Assembly: GCF_014197535.1 (NCBI RefSeq)
Contig: NZ_JACIFV010000012.1
Span: forward strand, 1-64,000
Length of the DNA: 64,000 nt
Source of the DNA: Rhizobium aethiopicum
GTDB taxonomy: Bacteria > Pseudomonadota > Alphaproteobacteria > Rhizobiales > Rhizobiaceae
Direction: 5' to 3'
Below the pieces are notes generated by a model that had not been told where the DNA came from, ran no database searches, and worked only from the letters and a program-made list of their open reading frames with translations. Shown one piece after another: positions 1-8,524 of the stretch. Made by a program: the position numbers and the translations under genes. Position 1 is the stretch's first letter. The number at the start of each line of letters is the position of its first letter.

Positions 1-704
1 TGGGCTGCTCTGACCCGCTCGCCGCGCTCGCGCGCCGCTCGTTGCCTGGCCGCCTCGATGCGCCGCGTGCTGGCATCCGAACGCGCATCGACCTCGTGCT
101 TGAGCTGATCCACAACGGCCTCGGCAATCGAAAGATGCCGATCAAGCGTCGCCGCCCGGCCGAACGAGGCGGCGCCCGCGCTTGCCCGTACCCGCACGCC
201 ATCCTGTGCCAGACTATCGAGAGAAACGAGGCCGGCATCGGCAAGCGCCGCCAGATGCTCGCAAAGCAGCCGGTCGAGCAGATCGGCGCAACCAACCCGA
301 AAATCCGAAAGCGTGTGATAGTTCACCGAGACACCGCCGCACAGCCAGCGATAGACGTCGTGGCTCCCGCACAGCCGTTCCAGCGCCCGCGCGCTGCCGA
401 CGCCGTCGCTGTTGGCATAGAGCCAAAGCGCCAGCAAAAGCCGTGGCGAAATCGGCGGATGGCCCGGCCTGTGCTCACGCGCCTTGATCCGATCTTCGAG
501 CGCGCTCAGATCCAGTCCCTCGACATAGCTCCAAATGACCCGCACCGCGTGATCCTGGCCGATCAAGCTGTCGATATCCACCGCACGCAACTCGATCTGA
601 TCGCGCACCGGCTCGCGCATGCGCGCCGCTCCGCCCGCCAACTGAGCTCTGCGCCGCGCTCCATGCGCCGGCATTCCCTCGAACAGATCGTCGCCCACCA
701 TCAT
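1..704 (-). CDS. IS1182-family transposase, N-terminal part (runs off left edge)
   Basis: An open frame begins with tandem ATGs at 704 and 701 and stays open to base 1, giving about 234 residues of the amino-terminal half. It contains the DUF772-type transposase domain: MREPVRDQIELR, then LSALEDRIKAREHRPG, PRLLLALWLYANSDGVGSAR, the conserved YRWLCGGVSVNYHTLSDFR block and LAQDGVRVRASAG. These blocks are characteristic of IS1182-type DDE transposases. The C-terminal catalytic part is outside the window, so intactness cannot be judged. Opposite-strand frames over the same bases are shadows. The gene reads away from the window and shares no operon with the genes to its right. Confidence 0.8.
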   Translation of the reverse strand, partial: MMVGDDLFEGMPAHGARRRAQLAGGAARMREPVRDQIELRAVDIDSLIGQDHAVRVIWSYVEGLDLSALEDRIKAREHRPGHPPISPRLLLALWLYANSDGVGSARALERLCGSHDVYRWLCGGVSVNYHTLSDFRVGCADLLDRLLCEHLAALADAGLVSLDSLAQDGVRVRASAGAASFGRAATLDRHLSIAEAVVDQLKHEVDARSDASTRRIEAARQRAARERGERVRAA

Positions 705-772
705 CCCCCAAGCAAATCAACGACCCACAGAATCACAATCCAATCGCCGCCGCCACAAAACATTCACAGGCT
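1..772 (-). mobile_element. Partial IS1182-family insertion sequence, right end at 772
   Basis: The element covers the left edge of the window; only its transposase-start end is visible. Read outward from the transposase, the end is ATTCACAGGCT at 762-772, followed by CTGAG (773-777) and then the body of a palindromic repeat. The same terminal sequence occurs in a 105-bp MITE at 41465-41569. The other end and any target duplication lie outside the window. Assignment to IS1182 comes from the transposase; the exact boundary is inferred from the MITE comparison. Confidence 0.7.
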
Positions 773-777
773 CTGAG

Positions 778-813
778 GCGCGTAGCCCGGAGGGCGGAGC
801 TTCGAAGCACGCG
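778..813. repeat. Palindromic repeat, half copy truncated by the IS
   Basis: Bases 778-813 match the repeat at 41645-41690 (GCAGCCCGCAGGGCGGAGCC core) from the point just after its CTGAG. The other half should lie beyond the IS, outside the window. With the copy at 856-908 it forms a two-copy cluster ahead of the GNAT gene. Confidence 0.6.
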
Positions 814-855
814 GCCCAACGCCGCTTCTTGCATTCATCACCGCCGACACATCCG

Positions 856-908
856 CCTCGTCCTTCGAGGCGATTCTACGGATCGCACCTCAGAATAAGG
901 CTCTCTTG
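856..908. repeat. Palindromic intergenic repeat (family A)
   Basis: The stretch starts CCTCGTCCTTCGAGGC and ends with a CACCTCAGAATAAGGCTCTCTT-like tail (quoted here as a description of bases 887-908). This is the consensus shared with 8458, 28649, 28757, 40392, 41431, 41645, 45373, 50354, 50435 and 53515. The arms can fold into a hairpin. It resembles the mosaic palindromic elements known from Rhizobiaceae. No gene is visible in 778-1018. Confidence 0.6.
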
Positions 909-1018
909 AGTCTTGGCGGGGCCGCGGTGGGGCAAGGCGCCAATCGAACTCGCGCTTCCGGGTTGCATCCACTGCAGCCGGCTGCGATGACATATCTCTG
1001 ATATTCCGGGAGGTGGCG

Positions 1019-1525
1019 ATGGATGCAGGTGGCGTGACGATCAGGCTCATAGGTGCAGACGAGGTGGAGGCTTTTCGGCGCATCCGCCTGGAAGCGCTTC
1101 GCGTCGATCCATCCTCTTTTGCCAGCCGTTACGAAGACTGGGAAATTCTATCTCTGCAGGAGTGGCGCGATCGGCTGAACGAGCCGGTTTTCATCGCCTT
1201 TCAGGAGGACGAACCCGTCGGTATCATGGGCTTGTTTCGGCAGCGGTCGAGCAAGATGGCCCACCGCGCCACGATCGTCATGGTCTATGTCTGCGCCAAA
1301 CTGCGCGGAACGGGCGTTGCCGTCAAACTGCTGGAGGCGATTTCCAATCACGCGCGCAATATCGGCATCCGTCAATTGGAACTCTTCGTCAGCGCCGAAA
1401 ATTCGGCGGCGATGCGGTTCTACCAGCGGCAAGGTTTTGCCGAGATCGGCCGTATCCCCGGCGGCGTGCTGGAGGATGGCCGGGAGATCGACGATGTCAT
1501 GATGGCGCGGCGGCTGGTGGGTTAG
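1019..1525 (+). CDS. GNAT family N-acetyltransferase
   Basis: A 168-residue single-domain GNAT protein, predicted to transfer an acetyl group from acetyl-CoA to an unknown amine substrate in the cytoplasm. Visible features are the N-terminal strand VTIRLIGADEVEAFRRIRLEAL, the acetyl-CoA loop region around VYVCAKLRGTGVAVKLLEA (a degenerate Q/RxxGxG/A) and the C-terminal signature NSAAMRFYQRQGF. ATG 1019 is preferred over GTG 1013 because GGGAGG at 1007-1012 sits at proper distance from the ATG but abuts the GTG. The gene is followed 88 bp later by an ornithine-cyclodeaminase-family gene on the same strand. Substrate not predictable. Confidence 0.85.
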   Translation: MDAGGVTIRLIGADEVEAFRRIRLEALRVDPSSFASRYEDWEILSLQEWRDRLNEPVFIAFQEDEPVGIMGLFRQRSSKMAHRATIVMVYVCAKLRGTGVAVKLLEAISNHARNIGIRQLELFVSAENSAAMRFYQRQGFAEIGRIPGGVLEDGREIDDVMMARRLVG

Positions 1526-1613
1526 GCCCGTCGCGGCGCGGCGTGCCATCCGGCCTCCTGACCTCAAGCGGGATTGGGGTTGCAGGGTGCAGCTTGAATC
1601 GGAGGTTGCCGTA

Positions 1614-2549
1614 ATGAAAATCCTGATGGACAAGGATCTTGACGATAGCGGGTTGATGGCGATCGCGATCGATGCGCTGGAGACCGCCTTCCATGCCAGG
1701 GCCGCCAACAGGTTGATCTCGCCGCCGAGGCATCATGTGTCGTTTGCTGACCGAGGCGATCTCGTTTTTACCGTTGGCGGTATCCTGGGCGAGAAGCCGC
1801 TTGCGGGCTTTCGCGTCTACGACACATTCGATGGGGCTGAGCATGCGCAGATCGTCGCCGTATGGTCGGCCGACGACGCCAGGCTCAAAGGCATTGTTCT
1901 CGGATCGCGCTTGGGAAGCCTCAGGACTGGTGCGATCGGAGGTCTCGCGATCCGGCATCTCGGCGCGCCTGACGCCAAGATCGTCGGCATCATCGGCAGC
2001 GGAGCGCAGGCGCGAACCCAGCTTGCAGCGGCTGCCGCCGTTTGTAACCTCGATCGCGCCCGCGTTTACAGTCGCGACGAGAAAAATCGTGCTGCCTTTG
2101 CACGCGAGATGCAGCTCGCCCTGGGTCTTGAGGTGGAGCCTGTCGGCAGCGTCTCGAAAGCCGTTGTTGACGCCGACATCGTCATCTGCGCGACGACAAG
2201 CCAAACGCCCGTCCTCCACGTCGGCGATTTAAAGGCCGGCGCGCACGTCAACACAGTCGGCCCGAAAACGCTTCACGGGTACGAACTCGGCCTGGATGTC
2301 GCCGACGCCGCGGCCGTGATCGCGACGGATTCTCCCGAACAGGCGCGCGCATACGCATCGCCCTTTTTTCTGGCAGGCTCCGGCACCGACGGCCGCCTGG
2401 TCGATCTCGCCGACATCATTGCCGGGAAAGCGGCAGGGCGGGCATCGCCCGAAGAGATAACGCTGTTCTGCTCCGTGGGCCTTGCCGGAACTGAAGTCGT
2501 CGTCGCCGCGGCGGTGCTCGATAGGGTGGGGGATGGGTGTGGACTTTGA
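1614..2549 (+). CDS. Ornithine cyclodeaminase / mu-crystallin family protein
   Basis: This 311-residue protein belongs to the OCD/alanine dehydrogenase/mu-crystallin family of NAD(P)-dependent amino-acid or imine-processing enzymes. The Rossmann motif GIIGSGAQARTQL is at about residues 125-137 and is followed by the typical region ending in VICATTSQTPVL and HVNTVGPKTLHGYEL. The N-terminal half carries the family's LGSLRTGAIGGLA block, in which Arg and Thr contact substrate in characterised members. GGAGG at 1601 precedes ATG 1614. The family cannot be split by eye into ornithine cyclodeaminase, ketimine reductase or dehydrogenase. It converges with dapB, 35 bp between stops, which suggests but does not prove an amino-acid role. 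Confidence 0.85.
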   Translation: MKILMDKDLDDSGLMAIAIDALETAFHARAANRLISPPRHHVSFADRGDLVFTVGGILGEKPLAGFRVYDTFDGAEHAQIVAVWSADDARLKGIVLGSRLGSLRTGAIGGLAIRHLGAPDAKIVGIIGSGAQARTQLAAAAAVCNLDRARVYSRDEKNRAAFAREMQLALGLEVEPVGSVSKAVVDADIVICATTSQTPVLHVGDLKAGAHVNTVGPKTLHGYELGLDVADAAAVIATDSPEQARAYASPFFLAGSGTDGRLVDLADIIAGKAAGRASPEEITLFCSVGLAGTEVVVAAAVLDRVGDGCGL

Positions 2550-2584
2550 GTCAAAGACGCGCTTCAAGCCTCTGTTCACTCTAT

Positions 2585-3367
2585 CTATTCGCGCCCTGCC
2601 GTGAGGCCCAGCACATCCCGCATGCCATATTCGCCGGGTGCGCGCCCTGCGATCCAGCGGGCGGCGGCAAGCGCGCCGCGGGCGAACATGCCGCGATCGA
2701 AAGCCGAATGCGACAGCGTCACGACTTCCTCGGCGGCGGCAAACAGGACGCTGTGTTCTCCGACGATCCCGCCGGCGCGCAGGACGGCAAAGCCGATCTC
2801 GCCGGGCGGTCGCTCGCCGGTGACGCCGTCACGCCCGCGCCGCTCGACGGACGCCAGGGAAACGCCGCGCCCCTCGGCGGCCGCTTCGCCGAGCATCAGC
2901 GCCGTACCGGACGGGGCATCGATCTTCCTGTTGTGGTGGGCTTCGAGGATTTCGATATCCCAGCCATGCGCGGGAAGAGCGCGCGCAGCCTGAGCGACGA
3001 GACCGACGAGGATGTTGACGCCGATGGCGAAGTTGCCGGAGCGCAGGATAGGAATCGTTCGGGCGGCCGCTGCGATCCTTTGGATCTCATCGGGCTCGAA
3101 ACCTGTCGCTCCGATCACCAGGGCCGGTCCGCCTGCCGAGGCGCAGAGGCCGGCGAGTTCGGCAGCGGCATTTCCCGTCGTGAAATCCAGGATCACGTCG
3201 GCGGCCGCGATTGCGGCCGCACGGTCGATCAGCCCTTCACCGACGGAGCCGGGACGGCCGATGCCGCCGATCACCGCAAAAGCCGGATCGGCCGCGAGCA
3301 GCGGCAGTATGGTGCGGCCCATGCGACCGTTCGCGCCTGCGACGGCTACTTTGATCGGTGAAATCAC
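2585..3367 (-). CDS. dapB: 4-hydroxy-tetrahydrodipicolinate reductase
   Basis: A full-length 260-residue DapB, which catalyses NAD(P)H reduction of the dipicolinate precursor in lysine/diaminopimelate synthesis. The nucleotide-binding loop [11 protein letters not shown] is at residues 8-18. The catalytic and substrate block [15 protein letters not shown] near residues 143-157 carries the expected His-His and Lys, with DAPSGT intact. The GTG start at 3367 has AAGGAAAG upstream on the coding strand. Rhizobia usually carry dapB elsewhere near a phosphoglycerate mutase gene. None is here, so this may be a second, divergent copy; that is inference. The gene stands alone, convergent with the OCD-family gene. 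Confidence 0.9.
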   Translation of the reverse strand: MISPIKVAVAGANGRMGRTILPLLAADPAFAVIGGIGRPGSVGEGLIDRAAAIAAADVILDFTTGNAAAELAGLCASAGGPALVIGATGFEPDEIQRIAAAARTIPILRSGNFAIGVNILVGLVAQAARALPAHGWDIEILEAHHNRKIDAPSGTALMLGEAAAEGRGVSLASVERRGRDGVTGERPPGEIGFAVLRAGGIVGEHSVLFAAAEEVVTLSHSAFDRGMFARGALAAARWIAGRAPGEYGMRDVLGLTAGRE

Positions 3368-3454
3368 GTTCTTTCCTTAGCTGGCAATTGCCGGCAATTA
3401 CCGCAGTTCTGCTCCAAGCGCAAAGTGGGATCTGTTGGCCGATGATCTGAGGCA

Positions 3455-3670
3455 TCACCAATTGCCGGGATCGGCGGTGTGATCGATGCTGGCGAATTCA
3501 TCAGCCTTGTTCCGATCCAGCTTGATCTCCGTGGTCACATTCGTCTCGTCGGTGACCGAGTAGCGGTCAGGGACGGGTCCCTTCGAAAGTTCCTGGTACA
3601 GGAGCAAGGCTGCCTCCTCGGCGGTATCGGCCTCGATTTCGCGGGTGAGAGTAACGGTGAACTTGTGCAT
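3455..3670 (-). CDS. Small conserved-looking protein, function unknown
   Basis: This 71-residue protein begins MHKFTVTLTREIEADTAEEAALLLYQEL. That strand-helix pattern is common in small proteins whose N-terminus mimics a ribosomal or phage-type stress domain. It continues with GPVPDRYSVTDETN. The start at 3670 is chosen because the residues upstream in the same frame look non-coding. It lies 87 bp downstream (on its strand) of nothing recognisable and ends 87 bp before the start of dapB. No signal peptide or catalytic motif. Real coding is likely from the periodic amphipathic pattern; function unassigned. Confidence 0.55.
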   Translation of the reverse strand: MHKFTVTLTREIEADTAEEAALLLYQELSKGPVPDRYSVTDETNVTTEIKLDRNKADEFASIDHTADPGNW

Positions 3671-3873
3671 GGGTTCGGCCCCTTCAATCGGCGCGCAGAC
3701 GATGCGCAGCTTGCGCAGTCTGACATGCTTTTTGCGGTGCGAACACCGCAAGCGTGCCGGGTGTGCGTGGATCAAACCGAAGAGCCTTTGCCGAAATAAC
3801 CTACATGGGCTGGAGAAAGGCGATTTCCCTCTTATTTGAGTGGGAATTGCAAACCAAGAGGAAGGACCGCGCC

Positions 3874-4347
3874 ATGGCAAAAAACACGATCTGCCTATGG
3901 TACGACAAAGACGCTGAGGACGCCGCCCGCTTTTATGCCGCGACCTTTCCCGACAGCGCTGTGGGTGCTGTCACTCGTGCGCCGGGAGAATATCCTGCCG
4001 GTAAGCAGGGAGACGTTCTGGTTGTTGAATTCACCGTCGCGGGTATCCCTTGCATCGGTCTGAACGGCGGCCCTGCAATCAAACACAGTGAAGCCTTCTC
4101 GTTTCAGATCGCCACGGAGGATCAGGAGGAAACCGATCGCTACTGGAACGCCATCGTCGGTAATGGCGGCCAGGAAAGCGAGTGCGGCTGGTGCAAGGAC
4201 AAATGGGGTTTGTCGTGGCAGATCACCCCGCGCGTCCTCTCAGAAGCGCTCTCGGCGGGTGGTGATCAGGCAAAGCGTGCTTTTGACGCGATGATGACGA
4301 TGAGAAAGATCGATGTCGCGGCGATCGAGGCGGCTCGGCGCGGTTGA
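3874..4347 (+). CDS. VOC superfamily protein, PhnB-like
   Basis: This 157-residue protein of the vicinal oxygen chelate fold resembles the PhnB/3-demethylubiquinone-methyltransferase-like group. Typical blocks are TICLWYDKDAEDAARFYAATFPDS at the N-terminus, the FTVAGIPCIGLNGGP strand-loop, FSFQIATEDQEETDRYWNAI, and the terminal CGWCKDKWGLSWQITPR. GGAAGG upstream (about 3861) precedes ATG 3874. Members of this subgroup usually have no proven enzymatic role. It neighbours a GFA-domain gene in convergent orientation, suggesting no operon. Confidence 0.85.
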   Translation: MAKNTICLWYDKDAEDAARFYAATFPDSAVGAVTRAPGEYPAGKQGDVLVVEFTVAGIPCIGLNGGPAIKHSEAFSFQIATEDQEETDRYWNAIVGNGGQESECGWCKDKWGLSWQITPRVLSEALSAGGDQAKRAFDAMMTMRKIDVAAIEAARRG

Positions 4348-4386
4348 GGCGCCTTCGCCCGCCCGAGGCCGACAGATGATGGCCTG

Positions 4387-4788
4387 TCAAAACCAGAGAT
4401 CGCGTACACAGCGCCCGTCGGAGGGAAGGTCTTTGAATGTTTCCAGCCCGTCGAAGTGATCGATAGGGAGATCGGCGACGAGTTCCGGAGGTGCAAGCCG
4501 CATGTTGACCGCCATGCGGCGGCGGCCATCCTTTTGCAGGCGCAGACCGCGCCAGCTCAAGACGCAGGCGCAGGATGGGCAGAACAAAATTTCGAGGGAT
4601 GACGTCTCCCTGCCGGAGCGGGTATAGGAGGCGGTCTGGCCGGTGAGCGCAATACGCTCTCCTTCGTAATCATAGGCCCAGAGCGTGCCGTAGCGCCGGC
4701 AGAGGGTACAATTGCACGCGGTGATCGATCCAGGATCGCCTTGGAGCGTCCAACTCGCCTTGCCGCAATGACATGAGCCCGTAAGCAT
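4387..4788 (-). CDS. GFA family zinc protein (glutathione-dependent formaldehyde-activating type)
   Basis: This 133-residue protein has the GFA/CENP-V zinc-binding layout. CHCGK lies near residues 6-10, CNCTLCRRYG near 25-34, and CPSCACVLSW near 70-79, supplying the cysteine ligands of the two zinc sites. The family name comes from Gfa of Paracoccus. Most members, probably including this one, are uncharacterised, and the formaldehyde role should not be assumed. ATG 4788 follows a purine-rich stretch. Downstream it is convergent with the VOC gene. Confidence 0.85.
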   Translation of the reverse strand: MLTGSCHCGKASWTLQGDPGSITACNCTLCRRYGTLWAYDYEGERIALTGQTASYTRSGRETSSLEILFCPSCACVLSWRGLRLQKDGRRRMAVNMRLAPPELVADLPIDHFDGLETFKDLPSDGRCVRDLWF

Positions 4789-5027
4789 GAGCGTGAGTTC
4801 ACTTGCTGCTCTCCTTCAAGCACCGCATCGTGCCTTAATCGCGCGGTGACCGCAATTGCCGCTTGCCTATTGATCCGGTCGGCACATGACGATGTCAGAT
4901 GCAATCCTTTCGAAATCCGGATCATGCTGCCTGTAGGCCGCCGCCGTTCAAGGGGCCTGTGGCCATGCTTCTTCATTTCAAAGGCCGTATAACGAGATCG
5001 CGGAGCGAACGCGGAATGCCTCGTGTC

Positions 5028-5822
5028 CTATTCCACAAGCCCGAAGATCGGGCCATAGCCGCCGTGCCAGGAGCGATCGTTGCGGCCCATTGCCGGATAG
5101 AAGAGTCCGACACCGCGTCCACCATCGAGAAACAACGCGTCGGGACATTTCAGCTGGTCGCGGAAGAGTCGTGCGAAATCGTGGAAATTGACGCTGTCTT
5201 CGCTGATCGCGAAGCGAACTGCGCCGCTTGTGCAGATGCCGACACCGCTTCGGCGGGTTCGGTCTGTCGAGCCGAAGATGAAGATCGGGTTCAGCTTTCC
5301 AGCGATGACGAGCATTGGGCCGGACTGCGTGGCGAACCGCACCTTAGGGGCGCGCTTTAGAAATTCGTCGGTCGGAAGTATGCCGGCGCCTGCTTCATCA
5401 AGAAAGAACACGCCGTTCGGCCTCTTATAAAAATTCGGGACCTGACCGGCAGAGCCTCCGGCCTCTGCCGTATTGAGAGATTTCAATTCCCTGGCGTTCT
5501 CGACATACAGTCCCATCGGCGAAAAGTCGGCCCGGTACATTCCGGCGTTGACGGCAAAGGCCAGCGTTTTCCCTTCGGAGCGAAGGGCTTCGGCGAGGCT
5601 TGAAAAAGCGCGGTATGGTTCGCCATCGGCGCCCTTCCAGAACAGGCGCAGATCGGCTTTTCCTGCTTCCAGCGTGCAGACGACGTATGTCGCCTGTTCG
5701 AAAGTTTCCTCATCGCATGGCTCTGCATGCGCCTGAGGCAGGAATGTCATCATTGCCGCCAGCATCACGGCCGCGGCGAGCATGGCTTGTTTGAGATAGG
5801 GCATTGGTGTCAGAATAGTCAT
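5028..5822 (-). CDS. Secreted phosphodiester glycosidase family protein (NAGPA/DUF2233-like)
   Basis: About 264 residues with an N-terminal signal peptide: a hydrophobic stretch around AMLAAAVMLAAMMTF and an AHA cleavage site ahead of EPCDEETF. The mature part carries the NAGPA-like pattern AFAVNAGMYRADFSPMGLYVENA, GVFFLDEAGAGILPT, ATQSGPMLVIAGKLN and the terminal LFLDGGRGVGLFYP with GYGPIFGLVE. The family includes the mammalian enzyme that uncovers mannose-6-phosphate; bacterial substrates are unknown. Export to the periplasm is expected. ATG 5822 is favoured over 5804 because a weak GGAAAT precedes it. The gene stands alone. Confidence 0.8.
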   Translation of the reverse strand: MTILTPMPYLKQAMLAAAVMLAAMMTFLPQAHAEPCDEETFEQATYVVCTLEAGKADLRLFWKGADGEPYRAFSSLAEALRSEGKTLAFAVNAGMYRADFSPMGLYVENARELKSLNTAEAGGSAGQVPNFYKRPNGVFFLDEAGAGILPTDEFLKRAPKVRFATQSGPMLVIAGKLNPIFIFGSTDRTRRSGVGICTSGAVRFAISEDSVNFHDFARLFRDQLKCPDALFLDGGRGVGLFYPAMGRNDRSWHGGYGPIFGLVE

Positions 5823-6122
5823 GACGAGATCTAATTTCCTATCGTGCGGCTGCGGCGCCGGGTTTTTCATCGCCATCGGTGACGCCCAGAATAGGAATTT
5901 TTGCCGGCACAGCAATGACTGTCAGCCGCGATTGGTATTCCAAGATTTTTCGTGAAACGCCGAGGCCGCGTCCTGCCTCCTTCTTCTGCAGGAACGCAAC
6001 CATAGCATCCGGCTCCAATTCTCCCGCTGGCAGAAGAAGTGGATCAGGCAGATGAGGGGGAAGGAGCCTCAGCGGCAAACGTCGCGATCATCAGAACCCA
6101 GACACCCCAAAGCTTGGAACAT
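5823..6122. other. Intergenic stretch with a degraded repeat
   Basis: No convincing gene here. Around 6020-6060 the sequence CTCCCGCTGGCAGAAG followed by GCAGATGAGGGGGA resembles a decayed end of the repeat family seen intact at 17356-17524. Confidence 0.4.
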
Positions 6123-6296
6123 TCACCAGGCGGTACGGGCGGTGCCGAGTGCTGTTGTATGAGAGGATGAGACCTGGGCGACGTGCGCCTTGACCGACAC
6201 GACGCAGTTTCCCGGGAAGCTAAGTTTGTGCATCGTCAAGTGCTTCAGCAACGCCTCTGCGTCACGCTTCTCGGTCAGCGGAAATGTCACAGTCAT
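6123..6296 (-). CDS. Small hypothetical protein with strong ribosome binding site
   Basis: This 57-residue frame starts MTVTFPLTEKRDAEALLKHLTMHKL. GGAGG is 8 bases upstream of ATG 6296 on the coding strand, which is the main support for translation. The sequence has a strand followed by an amphipathic helix (KRDAEALLKHL) and no cysteine pair, signal peptide or membrane segment. No family recognised. It lies downstream of argG on the same strand, separated by about 300 bp of AT-rich DNA, so it probably has its own promoter. Confidence 0.45.
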   Translation of the reverse strand: MTVTFPLTEKRDAEALLKHLTMHKLSFPGNCVVSVKAHVAQVSSSHTTALGTARTAW

Positions 6297-6590
6297 GCGG
6301 GTTCCTCCAACGAACATACTGAGCACCTGCGGAAATTAATGGTTAAATTCTCTCGCGCCGCAACAAGAAAATTTGAATGATAAAATTAAAATCGATTAGC
6401 TTTTTGGTGGTTTTTTTAAAATCGTTTGAAATTGGCTTCCTCGGTTTTCCCATGGATTGGTCAGCGGATCGGCCGCGAGCGAGATCCGCATCGTGCGCTC
6501 CAACAAGCACTCGAAGCGTTCGGAGCAATGCCCTCGATGAAGGCATTGGCAGATGCTGAGAGATGGCGCTGCTGAGTTAAGATCAGCCGC
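6297..6590. other. AT-rich intergenic region after argG
   Basis: The 6340-6430 stretch is markedly AT-rich compared with the surroundings, with runs of A and T. It probably holds the promoter of the small gene at 6123-6296 and the end of the argG transcript. No gene seen. Confidence 0.4.
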
Positions 6591-7805
6591 TCACCGTCTA
6601 TTGCGGACCGCCCAACTTTTGAGCCGCAATCCATTGAGCCTGATGAAGCCTTCGGCATCATGATGATCATAGGCGATGGAGCTTTCCTCGAAGCTGACGA
6701 GGTCTGAGGAATAGAGTGAGGAGGGCGACGTGCGAGAGATGACCGAGGCGCTTCCCTTATAGAGCCTCATTGCCACTTCGCCGCTGACGAAGACCTGGCT
6801 TCGGTCGATCAGGGCCTGCAGCATCTCCCGCTCGGGGGCGAACCAGAAGCCGTTGTAGATCATCTCGGCGTAGCGTGGCATGATCTCGTCCTTCAGGTGC
6901 GCGGCGGCGCGATCGAGCGTGATCGATTCAATTCCGCGATGCGCGGCAAGCAGGATCGTTCCCCCCGGTGTCTCGTATACGCCCCTCGACTTCATGCCGA
7001 TAAACCGGTTTTCAACCAGATCGAGCCGCCCGATGCCATGCCGGCCGCCCAATTCATTGAGTGCGGTCAGCAAGGCTGCCGGTGTCATCGCCTTGCCGTT
7101 GACGGCAACAGGGTCCCCGCTCTCGAAGCCGATAGTGACGATCTCAGGGGCATCGGGAGCGTCGACAGGATCGACCGTGCGCCGATAGATATGATCGGGT
7201 GCGACCTCCGCTGGATTTTCAAGAATTTTGCCTTCCGTCGAAGTGTGCAGCAGGTTGGCGTCGATCGAGAACGGCGCCTCGCCACGCTTGTCGCTCGGCA
7301 CAGGGATGCGATGCTTCTCGGCATATTCCAGCAGCTGCGTGCGGGAGCGGATGTTCCATTGACGCCACGGAGCAATGACCTTGATTGACGGATCGAGCGC
7401 ATCGACGGCCAGTTCGAAGCGGATCTGGTCATTGCCCTTGCCTGTCGCACCGTGGGCAACGGCGTCCGCGCCGATCTCCCTGGCTATGGCGACCAGATGC
7501 TTGGCAATCAGCGGCCGGGCGATGGAGCTGCCGAGGAGATACTGACCCTCGTAGACTGTGTTAGCCCGCAGCATCGGAAAGACAAAGTCGCGGACGAACT
7601 CCTCACGCAGATCGACGATGCGGACATCCTTGACCCCGAATATTGCCGCCTTCGCCCGCGCCGGCTCGAGCTCTTCGCCCTGACCGAGATCGGCGGTAAA
7701 GGTCACGACCTCGCATCCGTAAGTCTCTTGCAACCATTTGAGGATGATTGAGGTATCCAGCCCGCCCGAATAAGCGAGCACGATTTTCTCTATTTTTCTT
7801 GCCAT
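6591..7805 (-). CDS. argG: Argininosuccinate synthase
   Basis: A 404-residue ArgG, the full family length. It joins citrulline and aspartate with ATP to argininosuccinate in arginine synthesis. The PP-loop motif [17 protein letters not shown] lies near residues 8-24. Further signatures are [45 protein letters not shown] and [13 protein letters not shown] 7805 is set by the [15 protein letters not shown] start; longer upstream extensions in frame are shadow sequence. It is divergent from an Lrp/AsnC-type regulator 126 bp away, which suggests local control. The sequence differs from the usual rhizobial start (MA..KDVKKVVLAYSGG as I remember it), so a second argG may exist elsewhere. Confidence 0.93.
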   Translation of the reverse strand: MARKIEKIVLAYSGGLDTSIILKWLQETYGCEVVTFTADLGQGEELEPARAKAAIFGVKDVRIVDLREEFVRDFVFPMLRANTVYEGQYLLGSSIARPLIAKHLVAIAREIGADAVAHGATGKGNDQIRFELAVDALDPSIKVIAPWRQWNIRSRTQLLEYAEKHRIPVPSDKRGEAPFSIDANLLHTSTEGKILENPAEVAPDHIYRRTVDPVDAPDAPEIVTIGFESGDPVAVNGKAMTPAALLTALNELGGRHGIGRLDLVENRFIGMKSRGVYETPGGTILLAAHRGIESITLDRAAAHLKDEIMPRYAEMIYNGFWFAPEREMLQALIDRSQVFVSGEVAMRLYKGSASVISRTSPSSLYSSDLVSFEESSIAYDHHDAEGFIRLNGLRLKSWAVRNRR

Positions 7806-7931
7806 CAGCCTTCTCCATATCGATTGGGTGGAACGATAGGCCAAGTCGTGCGCAATGAGCTTGCAAAACATTCCGAAAATTGCAAAATATTGGCATATTG
7901 TGGCGCTGTCGCGCATCAGATGGGATATAAA
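7806..7931. promoter_or_regulatory. Divergent argG / lrp-type promoter region with direct repeats
   Basis: Two TTGCAAAA copies at 7861-7868 and 7880-7887 are 19 bp apart. They are followed by TTGGCATATTG at 7890-7900 in AT-rich DNA. Spaced AT-rich repeats fit an Lrp-family octamer binding across a divergent promoter. Binding is inferred from context. Confidence 0.5.
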
Positions 7932-8399
7932 ATGCCAGTTCTTCTGGACGCGATCGACCGCCATATTCTCCGCGTCCTTCAGCGCGACGGGCGCATTTCG
8001 AATGTCGAGCTGGCACGGGAGGTGGGGCTTTCGCCCTCGCCCTGCCTGCGCCGCGTTCGGTTGCTGGAAGAGGCCGGGATCATCGATCGCTACGTCGCCG
8101 TGCTGGATCCGGCAAAGGTCGGGGCGGGGCTGACGGTTTTTGCCCGTGTGTGGTTCAAGACCCAGGATGCCGAGGTCACGCTGCGGTTTGCCGAAGCCGT
8201 GAGGCGGTTTCCGGAGGTGATGGAATGCTACCTGACGGCGGGGGAGTGCGATGCCGTGCTTCGGATCGTCACTGCCGATCTGCACAGCTACTGGCGTTTT
8301 CAGGCCGACCACCTGACGCGCATTCCGAGCGTCCTCAACGTCAAGACCGATGTGCCGATGGAAACGCTGAAGCGGAGCTTCGAACTGCCGTTGCGATAA
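7932..8399 (+). CDS. Lrp/AsnC family transcriptional regulator
   Basis: This 155-residue protein has the standard two-domain layout. An N-terminal winged HTH ([47 protein letters not shown]) is followed by a C-terminal RAM/AsnC ligand-binding ferredoxin fold (FARVWFKTQ, then [28 protein letters not shown]). ATG 7932 ([10 protein letters not shown]) matches the usual family start; ATG 7920 in the same frame is possible. It is divergent from argG, making argG a plausible target and an amino acid a plausible ligand. Length and both domains are complete. Confidence 0.9.
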   Translation: MPVLLDAIDRHILRVLQRDGRISNVELAREVGLSPSPCLRRVRLLEEAGIIDRYVAVLDPAKVGAGLTVFARVWFKTQDAEVTLRFAEAVRRFPEVMECYLTAGECDAVLRIVTADLHSYWRFQADHLTRIPSVLNVKTDVPMETLKRSFELPLR

Positions 8400-8457
8400 G
8401 TGTCGCTCTCGCTGGCGGCTGATGTCGAGCACCTGCGTTGCTGAGGTGGGGTGGCCG

Positions 8458-8508
8458 CCCTCGTCCTTCGAGGCTCCGGCCTCCGGCCTGCGCACATCAG
8501 GATGAGGT
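8458..8508. repeat. Palindromic intergenic repeat (family A)
   Basis: It begins CCTCGTCCTTCGAGGCTCC and ends CATCAGGATGAGG. The copy lies exactly where the first half of the following HxlR gene should be. Confidence 0.6.
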
Positions 8509-8524
8509 CGGAGAGAGGTCGCGG

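Noticed and set aside
42..776. A 244-codon plus-strand frame
   Set aside because: It is antisense to the IS1182-type transposase, whose conserved blocks read in the minus strand.
2537..3361. A 274-codon plus-strand frame
   Set aside because: Shadow of dapB, which has complete family motifs in the opposite strand.
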